Shown: positions 1 to 12,055 of the stretch, in pieces
Layout of the letters: each line of letters opens with the position of its first letter
How positions within the stretch are numbered: position 1 is the first letter of the stretch
From: Paroceanicella profunda
GTDB taxonomy: Bacteria; Pseudomonadota; Alphaproteobacteria; Rhodobacterales; Rhodobacteraceae
Length of the DNA: 64,000 nt
Direction of reading: 5' to 3'
Assembly (NCBI RefSeq): GCF_005887635.2
Contig: NZ_CP040818.1
Span: 2,262,501 to 2,326,500 of the forward strand
Program-made: the position numbers and the translations under genes
The notes under the pieces: model-generated
Seen by the model: the letters and a program-made list of their open reading frames with translations, nothing else
The model's database searches: none
Told to the model about the DNA's origin: nothing

Positions 1-2131
<2,131 letters not shown>

Positions 2132-2287
2132 GATCCGGTAGTCGCAAGACAACCGATCCCAACTCAGGTCAGATACACAAAGACTTGGAAAGACGCCCGA
2201 AAGGGCAAAAATGCGTCTCACTGTCCAGGCCCAAAAGGCCAGGACGGCCAGACCTTCCGAGGAGCCCGCCAAAACGGCTCCCCCGAA

Positions 2288-2405
2288 GGTCTGGTGGTCA
2301 CAGCGCGAGGTAAACTCCCGATCCCTTCCCGAACTCGGCCGATAAGACCCGCCGCGCCAATGGTACTGCGTCTCAAGACGTGGGAGAGTAGGTCGCCGCC
2401 AGACC
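2288..2405 (+). rRNA. rrf: 5S ribosomal RNA
   Basis: The terminal helix is visible: GGTCTGG at 2288-2294 pairs with CCAGACC at 2399-2405. The conserved core GATCCCTTCCCGAACTCGGC and the 3' block GGGAGAGTAGGTCGCCGCC follow the alphaproteobacterial pattern. It lies about 155 bases after 23S in the same operon. The length of about 118 is normal. Confidence 0.95.
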
Positions 2406-2445
2406 AATACATCCTCATTCCCTCTCCTCACGATACATCAAACAC

Positions 2446-4131
<1,686 letters not shown>

Positions 4132-4150
4132 TGTGCGTCTCCCAAGGCGA

Positions 4151-4366
4151 TCAGGAGCCGCGCGAGCCCTGCTTCTTGACTTCTTGCTCGTAGAATTCGC
4201 GAGCTGCCTGTCGCGCCAGAAACTCGACCAGCCGGACGAGGCGAGGGTCGGGATCGCACTGCGGCGTGAAGCTCAGCTCCGGCGCCTCGACAAGCATGGC
4301 CTCGAGCATCTCTTCGCGCTCGCTCGGAACAGTCGTTGATCTCGATTGGCTTGATTTCCGGCTCAT
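4151..4366 (-). CDS. Small hypothetical protein upstream of recombinase
   Basis: 71 aa, basic and serine-rich at the N-terminus, then acidic; it includes DPRLVRLVEFLARQAAREF. It lies 19 bases before the recombinase start in the same direction, so the two probably share a transcript. Small proteins with a similar RLVEFLARQAAR segment are, from memory, common partners of this recombinase type. No function is known. The product could be an accessory DNA-binding or directionality factor, but nothing in it proves this. Confidence 0.6.
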   Translation of the reverse strand: MSRKSSQSRSTTVPSEREEMLEAMLVEAPELSFTPQCDPDPRLVRLVEFLARQAAREFYEQEVKKQGSRGS

Positions 4367-4727
4367 ACACGCCAGAATTTACGCCGGATCGACAATAAAC
4401 AACTGAAATAACGGTGGAATATTCGGCGGTGTCGGGCAGGCTCATTCGCATGACTGCGTGCTTCCGCGCATCATGGCGGGCGTCGGCATAGTGAAATAAC
4501 CTAGCTCCAAACCACGATTCCGGCGCGCTGCGCATCTGAACTTCCACCTCAACTCCTAATCGTCATGCCGCGGGCTCAGGCAGACCTTTCGACGAGGTAC
4601 GGTTCTCGTACATCGCGCACCTCGAAAATAGCCTGCCAGATGGTGATCGTCCAATGTGATTTGTGGTATGAGGTGATCTCATACGATTTTTCTTGATAAT
4701 GGCGTTGTTTCGGCGCATAACACGCAA
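4367..4727. other. Intergenic region between recombinase unit and RM operon
   Basis: 361 bases of lower GC, divergent promoter space between the recombinase pair (leftward) and the restriction-modification operon (rightward). The only structured part is the dyad at 4666-4684 with the adjoining AT-rich -10 region. An overlapping leftward reading frame exists but shows no recognisable protein. Confidence 0.5.
4666..4700 (+). promoter_or_regulatory. Putative promoter and operator of the type I RM operon
   Basis: GTATGAG (4666-4672), GTGAT spacer, CTCATAC (4678-4684) is a perfect 7-bp inverted repeat. It is followed by TTGATAAT, an extended -10-like box ending at 4700, 27 bases before the first ATG. 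The dyad covers the place where a -35 element would lie, which fits a repressor or controller site. No regulator gene is obvious nearby. Confidence 0.45.
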
Positions 4728-5279
4728 ATGAAGCATCTGAGCGAAATCGCGGAAGTTCTTAGCGGCATCCTCCCCCCGAAGGGTGCTGACCGAGATGCTG
4801 TATACGTTCAGATCAAGGATTTGCGTGATTACAATAGTGAGTTTCTTCGGGGGGCGGCGCCAAAAGCAAGGCGGGCGACGCGTATTGCTGTGCACGATCT
4901 TCTTGTGCCGTCACGTGGAGATCAGCTCGCTGCATTTCGTCCAACGCCGGACATGATCGGGGCTTTTGTTGGACTTGATGTCTACCTGGTCCGACCTGCA
5001 ATCCGGCGTGTTGATCCTGACTTCCTGTTTATTGCGCTCAATGACATTGCCGCTGTCCGGCAACTGAAAGCCTCGGCAACAGCAGGAGCTTTGCCTCGCA
5101 TTCCGAAGCAGGCGTTGGACGACGTCCTCCTGCCCCTTCCGTCTATGGAAAAACAACGCCGTATCGCACGGCTCGGCATCCTCGCGGCAGACTGCGAGAG
5201 GCTTCTGCGCCAGCGCCTGGCCGCCGAGGCAAAACTCAACGCCGCCCTCATTTCACGCTTGCTCAGAACACCCGCATAG
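4728..5279 (+). CDS. Short HsdS-like specificity protein (single TRD)
   Basis: 183 aa, less than half the length of a usual HsdS. It opens with a target-recognition-domain-like start (LSEIAEVLSGILPPKG) and ends with an S-subunit-style tail, IPKQALDDVLLPLPSMEKQ followed by a helical segment RIARLGILAADCERLL. This is the layout of one TRD plus one conserved helix. It starts the RM operon, ten bases before hsdM. Half-size S proteins can dimerise or exchange with full ones in other type I systems. Here a second, full-length hsdS is present, so this could be an alternative specificity subunit or a remnant of recombination. It has an intact frame. Confidence 0.75.
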   Translation: MKHLSEIAEVLSGILPPKGADRDAVYVQIKDLRDYNSEFLRGAAPKARRATRIAVHDLLVPSRGDQLAAFRPTPDMIGAFVGLDVYLVRPAIRRVDPDFLFIALNDIAAVRQLKASATAGALPRIPKQALDDVLLPLPSMEKQRRIARLGILAADCERLLRQRLAAEAKLNAALISRLLRTPA

Positions 5280-5289
5280 GAACGCCCCC

Positions 5290-6843
5290 ATGACCAGACC
5301 AGAAGACATCAACAATGCGGTATGGGCGGCGTGCGACACGTTTCGTGGCGTCATCGATGCCGAGCAATACAAGAACTACATTCTTGCGCTGCTCTTCCTG
5401 AAGTACATCAGCGACGTCTGGAACAAGCATTATCAGGAAATGCTGGAGGAATTCCGCGACCACCCCCAGCGCGACCTCCGCATCCGTCGCCGCCTTGAGC
5501 GGGAGCGCTTCAAGCTCAAGGAGATCGAGTACCGCAATGAAAAGGGTGAGGTCGTCGAGAACTTCCTGTCGAGCTTCGACAGCCTCTACGAGCGACGTAA
5601 TCGCGATAATGTCGGTGAGCTGATCAACATGGTGCTCGACGCTATCGAACAGGCGAACGAGCCAAAGCTGAACGGCGTGTTTCGCAATATCGATTTCAAC
5701 TCCGAGATCAGTCTTGGGCAGACCAAGGACCGGAACCGCCGCCTGAAGAATGTGCTGGAGGACTTCGCCAAGCCGAGCCTCAATCTCAGCACCGTCAGCG
5801 AAGACGCGATCGGTGAAGCCTATATCTATCTCATCGAGCAGTTCGCGGCTGACGCAGGCAAAAAGGCTGGCGAGTTTTTCACCCCGCGCAAGGTCTCAGA
5901 AGTCGTCGCCAAGCTCGCAGCGCCGAAAGACGGTGCGCTGATCTGTGACCCGGCCTGTGGCTCGGGCTCGCTCTTGCTGCGCGCCGGCGAAGTGGTGGGG
6001 ACGAATAACTTCCGGCTCTACGGTCAGGAGGCGAATGGCCAGACCGTCGCGCTCGCCCGCATGAACATGTTCCTGCACGGTCGTGATGCCGCCGATATTC
6101 GCTGGTGCGACACGATCAACGGCCCGACGCTGCTCGAAGGTGACCACCTGATGCGGTTTGACACGGTCGTCGCCAATCCTCCGTTCAGCCTCGACAAGTG
6201 GGGAGCGGAGAACGCGGAGAACGATCCGTTCCGGCGCTTTGCGCGAGGGGTGCCGCCGAAATCCAAAGGCGACTACGCCTTCATCCTGCACATGCTGGCG
6301 ATCGCCCGCCCTGGCGAAGGGCGTGTCGCCGTCGTCGCGCCGCACGGGGTTCTCTTTCGGGGCGGCGCAGAAGGCCGCATCCGCGAGAGCATCGTCCGTG
6401 ACAACCTCCTCGACGTGGTCGTCGGACTGCCCGCACAGCTCTTTCCTACAACGGGCATTCCCGTTTGCATCATGGTGTTCGACCGCGCGCGGGAAGCTGG
6501 CGGCGCAAGAGAGAGCGAGCGCGACGTGCTCTTCATTGATGCCAGTCGAGAATTCGGCTCCGTTAAGCGCCAGAACCAGCTGCGCGACGAAGACGTCGCG
6601 AACATTATTTCGACCGCACGCGCGCGCAGTGAAATTGAGCGCTACTCGCACCGCGCCTCGTTCGAAGAGATTGAACGGAACAAGTTCAACCTCAACATCC
6701 CGCGCTACGTCGACACCTTCGAGCCCGAGCCGGAGATCGACATCCAGGCGGTGCAGAACGAGATCCGCGAGCTTGATCGGCAACTCGCTGAAACCCGCGC
6801 CGAGATGAACCGCTATCTGAAGGAGCTCGGAATTGAAGTCTGA
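5290..6843 (+). CDS. hsdM: Type I restriction-modification DNA methyltransferase HsdM
   Basis: 517 aa. An N-terminal HsdM_N helical domain (about 10-150) precedes the N6-adenine methyltransferase domain with SAM motif DPACGSG at 220-226 and catalytic NPPF at 296-299. It ends in a coiled-coil tail (EIRELDRQLAETRAEMNR) that normally contacts HsdS. It methylates adenine in the asymmetric bipartite site chosen by HsdS and joins the HsdR2M2S complex. Length and all key motifs are normal. The stop overlaps the next gene by 11 bases. Confidence 0.95.
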   Translation: MTRPEDINNAVWAACDTFRGVIDAEQYKNYILALLFLKYISDVWNKHYQEMLEEFRDHPQRDLRIRRRLERERFKLKEIEYRNEKGEVVENFLSSFDSLYERRNRDNVGELINMVLDAIEQANEPKLNGVFRNIDFNSEISLGQTKDRNRRLKNVLEDFAKPSLNLSTVSEDAIGEAYIYLIEQFAADAGKKAGEFFTPRKVSEVVAKLAAPKDGALICDPACGSGSLLLRAGEVVGTNNFRLYGQEANGQTVALARMNMFLHGRDAADIRWCDTINGPTLLEGDHLMRFDTVVANPPFSLDKWGAENAENDPFRRFARGVPPKSKGDYAFILHMLAIARPGEGRVAVVAPHGVLFRGGAEGRIRESIVRDNLLDVVVGLPAQLFPTTGIPVCIMVFDRAREAGGARESERDVLFIDASREFGSVKRQNQLRDEDVANIISTARARSEIERYSHRASFEEIERNKFNLNIPRYVDTFEPEPEIDIQAVQNEIRELDRQLAETRAEMNRYLKELGIEV

Positions 6844-7771
6844 CGCTGCAAATTACCGCGCGCGGCGCATCGGACGCACGCTGAAGCTTTTTCTTGTCGA
6901 CGGCTCGCCGACCGGGGTGATCACGGCCGAGCTTGGGAACTGGTCGGGCAAGGCCGTCGTCGCGCCGCGCACGGCGCTGCCCGACCTCATCAAGCGCGAG
7001 GAAGCCTCGCGTACCGGTGTGTATCTCCTGATGGGTCCGGACCCGGACAATACTGCTCGCACGCTTGTCTATGTCGGTGAAAGCGACAGCGTCCGCACGC
7101 GGCTCGCCAGCCATGACTCCGACGACGCCAAGCAGTTCTTCACCCGCGTCTGCCTGATCGTTTCCAAGGACGAGAATCTCACCAAGGCACACGGACGTTA
7201 TCTCGAAGCGCGCATCATGGCGCTGATCCGGGCAGCTTCGCGCGCCGTTCTCGTCAACGGGACCGAGCCCGATTTCAAGGGGCTGCCGGAACCCGAAATC
7301 GCCGACATGGAAGGCTTCCTGTCTGAAATCGAAATCTTGCTGCCTGTGCTTGGTTTCGATGTTCTGCGCCGTGCTGCGGAAAGCGGCGACGCTGACAGTC
7401 CGGCGCGCGCGGACGAACCGATCTTCACGTTCACCGAAGCCGGCACCAATGCCCGGGCGCGTGAGGCTGGTGGCGAGTTCGTCGTGCTCGCCGGTTCATT
7501 GGCGCGGGTGAAAGAAACCAACACCATCCATGACGGTGCGAAGGATCAGCGTCGCCAGCTGGTCGAGGACGGCGTCCTGGTGAAGAGCGCGGACGGCCAG
7601 CACTATACCTTCGCCCGGGATGTCGCCTTTTCGTCGCCGTCCGGCGCCGCCGCCGTCGTCTACGGGGGAAACATTAGCGGTCCAGCGACCTGGCGGCGCG
7701 AGAGTGACGGGCTCACCTACAAGGAGTGGCGTCAGCAGCAGCTCGCGCAGGCACAGGGAGGCGAGGAATGA
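6833..7771 (+). CDS. GIY-YIG nuclease-like protein with DUF4357
   Basis: 312 aa from a TTG start overlapping the end of hsdM; no nearer ATG fits the conserved N-terminus. After about 60 residues comes a GIY-YIG-like core, TGVYLLMG then LVYVGESDSVRTRL, with a following RYLEARI glutamate in the place of the catalytic acid. The C-terminus (KDQRRQLVEDGVLVKS to GPATWR) resembles DUF4357. GIY-YIG/DUF4357 proteins are frequent companions of type I RM loci; their exact job there is not established. It sits between hsdM and hsdS with an ATGA overlap to the latter, so production is coupled to the RM subunits. It could add a second nuclease activity or regulate the complex. Confidence 0.85.
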   Translation: MKSDAANYRARRIGRTLKLFLVDGSPTGVITAELGNWSGKAVVAPRTALPDLIKREEASRTGVYLLMGPDPDNTARTLVYVGESDSVRTRLASHDSDDAKQFFTRVCLIVSKDENLTKAHGRYLEARIMALIRAASRAVLVNGTEPDFKGLPEPEIADMEGFLSEIEILLPVLGFDVLRRAAESGDADSPARADEPIFTFTEAGTNARAREAGGEFVVLAGSLARVKETNTIHDGAKDQRRQLVEDGVLVKSADGQHYTFARDVAFSSPSGAAAVVYGGNISGPATWRRESDGLTYKEWRQQQLAQAQGGEE

Positions 7772-9063
7772 GCGCGTCCGAAACCCTGGCCACCGAAATC
7801 GAACTGGACAACGAAACCGAGGATGCGGCATCGCGAGCCGTGAGTGCCTACCCTCCGAGCGTTCAACCAGGAATTCCAAAGCTCGGCCGGAAACCTGACG
7901 GTTGGACACGCGCGCCGATCGGCGAGTTCCTGGAGCCGGTCTTTCGGCCGGCGAAGCTCGCGGACGATGAGCGCTATCAGTTGGTTACCGCTAGACGTAG
8001 CCGTGGCGGGATCGTGCCCCGTGAAGTCCTCTTTGGCCGAGATATTCGCACAAAGACCCAGTTCTTCGTGAAAGCGGACGACTTCCTGATTTCGAAGCGC
8101 CAGATTTCACATGGCGCGTGCGGCATCGTTCCGCCGTCGCTCGATAGCGCCGTTGTGTCGAACGAATACGTCGCGCTCAAACCGAAGGCCGGGCTCGATA
8201 TGCGGTTTTTGAATCACCTATCGCACTCGGTCTATTTCCAGCAGACCTGCTTCCACTCAAGTATCGGCGTGCACGTCGAGAAACTGGTGTTCAAGCTCGA
8301 AGATTGGCTGGAATGGGAGTTCGATATTCCGCCTATGGCGGAGCAACTCCATTTGGCCGATGCCTTCGACAGTTGGGATCGCGCAATTCGGGGCGCTAAC
8401 CAAGGCATCGTCGCCAAGCTTTGCCGCAAGGCCGAGATTACACGCCAACTTCTCCACGAAGGCGGCGAAAGGAACGGCCGTATTGGCGACATTGCCGAGA
8501 TAAACCCCCGCAGCCCTCATGTTGAGCCCGAACAGCTGGTGACATTCGTTCCAATGGACGCGATGTCCGAGGACGGCCGACTTGTAAGAAATGAAGCGAG
8601 GAGGCGGGCCGCCATTGGATCCGGATATACAGGCTTCATCGATGACGATGTTCTCGTCGCAAAGATCACGCCTTGCTTTGAGAACGGCAAAGGCGGACAC
8701 GTCTTCGGCCTGCATTCCGGAGTGGGTTTCGGGAGCACGGAGTTCCATGTGCTGCGCGCCCATGATAAGCGCGATGTGCGGTTCCTCCATCACCACGTGA
8801 TGGCGAGAGCATTCCGCAAAAATGGTGAGCGCTACATGACCGGCAGCGCCGGACAGCGCCGTGTTCCGGCAGAATTCATTGAGGACTACCGGGTTCCCCT
8901 GATGGACGCAGGGCGGCGCCATCGTGCAGCAACGATCCTTGATGCTGCAGACCGGGAGATCGATCTGCTCCAGCAGGAGTTGCGCTGCTTCACTCACCAG
9001 AAGCGCGCCTTGATGCAGCGGCTTTTCAGCGGCGACGCCTTGACCACGGAGGCCGCTGAATAA
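7768..9063 (+). CDS. hsdS: Type I RM specificity subunit HsdS, full length
   Basis: 431 aa from the ATG at 7768, chosen because it overlaps the preceding stop as ATGA. Two target-recognition domains are seen: about 45-180, ending FDIPPMAEQLHLADAFDSWD, and about 235-390, ending YRVPLMDAGRRHRAATILD. Each is followed by a conserved helix, and the C-terminal one ends QKRALMQRLFSGD, a classic HsdS tail. It sets the DNA recognition sequence for methylation and restriction. The downstream gene starts within its stop codon (TAATG). Confidence 0.93.
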   Translation: MSASETLATEIELDNETEDAASRAVSAYPPSVQPGIPKLGRKPDGWTRAPIGEFLEPVFRPAKLADDERYQLVTARRSRGGIVPREVLFGRDIRTKTQFFVKADDFLISKRQISHGACGIVPPSLDSAVVSNEYVALKPKAGLDMRFLNHLSHSVYFQQTCFHSSIGVHVEKLVFKLEDWLEWEFDIPPMAEQLHLADAFDSWDRAIRGANQGIVAKLCRKAEITRQLLHEGGERNGRIGDIAEINPRSPHVEPEQLVTFVPMDAMSEDGRLVRNEARRRAAIGSGYTGFIDDDVLVAKITPCFENGKGGHVFGLHSGVGFGSTEFHVLRAHDKRDVRFLHHHVMARAFRKNGERYMTGSAGQRRVPAEFIEDYRVPLMDAGRRHRAATILDAADREIDLLQQELRCFTHQKRALMQRLFSGDALTTEAAE

Positions 9064-10403
9064 TGGTGGCGGCCGGCGGCTACATCCTTCAGGTGCCGAA
9101 GGACAGACGTAAGCTGCTTCTCGACGAAGCCGAACACGGCGGTTCGTTTTATTCGCCGAAACCCTTTGTCTCGGAACCTGTTCCGCGCTTCGACCACAGC
9201 CGTCGCGCGCCGCTTGCCGTTTTCGCGTCCTTCGAGGATGGCTTCATCACTCACATCGCCGGCGGACGAAAAGGACAGTCAGCGGGCACAGGCCTCGTCC
9301 GGCTGAATCTCGAAGAACTCCAACCGCTGAAGCGGCCCGTGAGCTTCGATGAGATCCTTGCTGGTATCGACATACGCGTTGCCCGGCACGTCAGGCAGCG
9401 CTTGGAAACAGGCGGCCTGCTCCCGCCGAAGTCGCTCGGCGCATTTGTTGATCGTATCACGCAACTCGATGAGACCGTCAGCCCACGCCTTGCGCGCTAT
9501 TCCGAGCGCCGCGCCCAAGCGCTGCGGCGGCTCGAGCCCCGTGCCCGCGAAAACCTCGCCTACCAGAAGGAAACGCTCGGCCTCGCACTCGAGATTGCTG
9601 GCATGTCGCGAGACGACCTTTTGGCGTGGACCCCGACGGACGCTTCACAGCAATCCTTCCTTGATGGACTGCCGGGCGCACAGGTTCGGGAAGATGCTAT
9701 GCTTTTGTCCGACTTCTCGACCGTGCCGGGCTTTGAAGCTGTGGGCGAGACCACCCACTACGGCTCGAAGGTGTTCGCGAGCGAAGAGGATTCGTCGAAG
9801 CGGTTGACGGTGATCATGGCCAACCGTCTGCCCCTCGAACAACAGACCGGCGCCGACCTCATCTACTTCAACGAAGCCTACCGCAGCTTCGTGATGGTCC
9901 AATACAAGGCGATGGAGAAGCGCGAAGACGAGGTGGAATTTCGTTGGCAGGCGAAGGATCAGTTCTGCGACGAAGTTAAGCGGATGGAGACCCTGCTGGG
10001 GGAGCTCAGGAAGCTCCCGAGCGGTGAGCACCCTGATGGGTTCCGCTTCTCGGACAACCCGTTTTTCCTGAAGTTCTGTCCGCGCGTTGTCTTCAACCCC
10101 GACGACAAAGGGCTCTTCAAGGGTATCTATCTGCCTCTCGATTTATGGAAGCGAGCGGATGCCGCTGGTCTATTCACGGGGCCGCGCGGCGGCAAGGTTC
10201 TGACCTTCAAGAACGTCGGTCGTCGAATCAACAATTCGGAGTTTGTCGGGCTCGTGGCCGGATCGTGGGTAGGCACGTCGATAGAGCAATCCGCTGTACT
10301 CAGCGAGATTGTCCGGCAGGTGCTGGAAACCGGGAAGACCGTCACGATCGCCATCAAGCACACCCCGCCTCCTCATGCGTCCGAAATGGAGGCCGATGAA
10401 TGA
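9063..10403 (+). CDS. Uncharacterised RM-operon protein, possible Mrr-like nuclease core
   Basis: 446 aa, family not recognised. No signal peptide or membrane segment is seen. Residues about 262-284 read TGADLIYFNEA then FVMVQYKAM: Asp265 on one predicted strand and Gln280-x-Lys282 on the next. This is the D...QxK arrangement of Mrr-type PD-(D/E)xK nucleases, where Gln replaces Glu. The following segment is rich in acidic and basic residues (EKREDEVEFRW). The N-terminal 130 residues look like a separate domain. The gene is locked between hsdS (TAATG) and a DUF6119-like gene (ATGA), strongly suggesting co-translation. The nuclease idea is inference from motif spacing only. Confidence 0.7.
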   Translation: MVAAGGYILQVPKDRRKLLLDEAEHGGSFYSPKPFVSEPVPRFDHSRRAPLAVFASFEDGFITHIAGGRKGQSAGTGLVRLNLEELQPLKRPVSFDEILAGIDIRVARHVRQRLETGGLLPPKSLGAFVDRITQLDETVSPRLARYSERRAQALRRLEPRARENLAYQKETLGLALEIAGMSRDDLLAWTPTDASQQSFLDGLPGAQVREDAMLLSDFSTVPGFEAVGETTHYGSKVFASEEDSSKRLTVIMANRLPLEQQTGADLIYFNEAYRSFVMVQYKAMEKREDEVEFRWQAKDQFCDEVKRMETLLGELRKLPSGEHPDGFRFSDNPFFLKFCPRVVFNPDDKGLFKGIYLPLDLWKRADAAGLFTGPRGGKVLTFKNVGRRINNSEFVGLVAGSWVGTSIEQSAVLSEIVRQVLETGKTVTIAIKHTPPPHASEMEADE

Positions 10404-12055
10404 GCAATACCCAGAAGCTTTCCATTCGCCTATTGCGAGATGGCCTCGCCCCCGCTGACGCAGTTCGCGACGGTGTAGACCTAACACCATGGGGCAAGCT
10501 GGAAGGCGCACTCATTTCATTGGCAACGCTCGGCGGCGGCGCGCCGAAATGGGCGCGGTTCCTCGAATTGTCAGAAGACGAGAAGAACAAGGTCTTCAAC
10601 CACACAGCCTTCGGACTCGTGTTCGTCCAGGCGTCAGGGCGTTGGTTCGCCGTGTCTTTTGGCATGGGTCACGTCAAACTTGATCCTGCGGCGTTCGAGC
10701 AGGATTTTGGGCTACGGGTCGTCCTCAACGCCGTTGACCCGAAGCAGTTAAAAAGTGCGGACGTTCGGACACCGGATGAGAATACTCTGTCCCGCCGTAC
10801 GCAGACCAGCCGGGGCTCCGATCAGACTGCCTTCGCCATCGACATCGAGCGCGACCTCGTCCGTGGACTGGCAGGGACGCCCAAAGATGAAGGGTTCGGC
10901 TCTTATGTAGCCGGGACCGATGGCCTGACGCTCAACCGAAAGCTTGAGATTGCGGAACTCTCCCAGGCCTGTGCGGACGCGTATGCAGTCTATCAGAAGA
11001 CCGACTACAAGACCGACTTCGGTTGGATCGACCAGATTCGCCACATCCGTGAGCAAGAATTGATCGACAAGCTGGACGCCAAGCTGGTCGAAGCTTTGGC
11101 AAAGGCGGTTGACGAAGGCGAGACCGACGGTATTCACCTCGCCTTTCCGGTCATCTATGACCCTGAGAAATCAAGCCTCATCCGCTACAAGGGTTTTCGC
11201 AGCTGGCAGCTTTATGCCGACCTCGACTTGCCCGGTTACCTCGACGCATTGAAGGAGCGCGAGAAAACCGGCTACTCGGACGAGGACCTCCGCAATCACA
11301 CCGTCCACGAAGTCGATGATGATGGCCACGACTGTGGTGGGAAGTGGAAGTTGCGGGAATGCATAGTGTTCGAGACAGAGCTCGATGGCTCGACCTACGT
11401 CTTCTCTGGAGGCCGCTGGTACCAGATCGACCAGAACCTTGCCAAAGAGGTACAGGAGTTTTTCGACGCGACAAGCAAGGTCGGCATGCCCGTCGCTGAG
11501 GCTGACGAGACAGAAGAGACCTACAACAAGCGCGTCGCCGGTCTTGATGCGGACATGATCTGCCTAGACCGTCGGCTCATCAAGCCAACAGGTGCTGCGA
11601 GCAAGATCGAAGCCTGCGACTTTCTCGGCCGTGAGCGTCAACTGATCCACGTTAAGGACAAGACGTCCTCGTCTCGACTCAGTCACCTTTTCAGCCAGGG
11701 GACCGTCTCCGCACGCGTCCTCGCGACCGATCCGCCGTCGCGCGACAGCGTTCGGAACGAAGTGATCGCAGTCCAGGCTGAAACCGGACAGACCGGCTAC
11801 GAGGACATCATTCCGAATTCCGGGAATGACTTCACCCGTGGTGATTTCCCCGTCGTCTACAGCGTCATTGCTGCATCTGATAAGCCGAAACTCCCCTTCT
11901 TCAGCTTGGTGTCGTTCCGCCAGGCTGCGCGCGAATTGCACGCGCTCGGCTACAAATGGGCTTTCGCCTGGATCGAGAAGCCGAAGTCTGGCGCGAAGGC
12001 GAAAGCCAAACGATCCGCGAAGGGCGCTGGAGAAGATGCGGAGGTCATAGAATGA
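10400..12055 (+). CDS. DUF6119 / TIGR04141-like protein
   Basis: 551 aa, close to the length I recall for the sporadically distributed TIGR04141/DUF6119 family. Features: an N-terminal block starting KLSIRLLRDGL, a central region with LAFPVIYD and YVFSGGRWYQID, and the segment IHVKDKTSSSRLSHLFSQG, which resembles the family's conserved K-x-SS-x-LSHLF block. The C-terminus is a basic lysine/alanine tail. No function is known. It starts inside the stop of the 446-aa gene and its own stop overlaps hsdR (ATGA), so it is embedded in the RM operon. It may be a nuclease-like or effector protein of the same defence system; this is inference. Confidence 0.75.
   Translation: MSNTQKLSIRLLRDGLAPADAVRDGVDLTPWGKLEGALISLATLGGGAPKWARFLELSEDEKNKVFNHTAFGLVFVQASGRWFAVSFGMGHVKLDPAAFEQDFGLRVVLNAVDPKQLKSADVRTPDENTLSRRTQTSRGSDQTAFAIDIERDLVRGLAGTPKDEGFGSYVAGTDGLTLNRKLEIAELSQACADAYAVYQKTDYKTDFGWIDQIRHIREQELIDKLDAKLVEALAKAVDEGETDGIHLAFPVIYDPEKSSLIRYKGFRSWQLYADLDLPGYLDALKEREKTGYSDEDLRNHTVHEVDDDGHDCGGKWKLRECIVFETELDGSTYVFSGGRWYQIDQNLAKEVQEFFDATSKVGMPVAEADETEETYNKRVAGLDADMICLDRRLIKPTGAASKIEACDFLGRERQLIHVKDKTSSSRLSHLFSQGTVSARVLATDPPSRDSVRNEVIAVQAETGQTGYEDIIPNSGNDFTRGDFPVVYSVIAASDKPKLPFFSLVSFRQAARELHALGYKWAFAWIEKPKSGAKAKAKRSAKGAGEDAEVIE

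Noticed and set aside
8500..8515. AACCCCCGCAGCCC as a second copy of the tRNA-fMet end (att site)
   Set aside because: Match is short and imperfect and lies inside hsdS, so it is probably chance.
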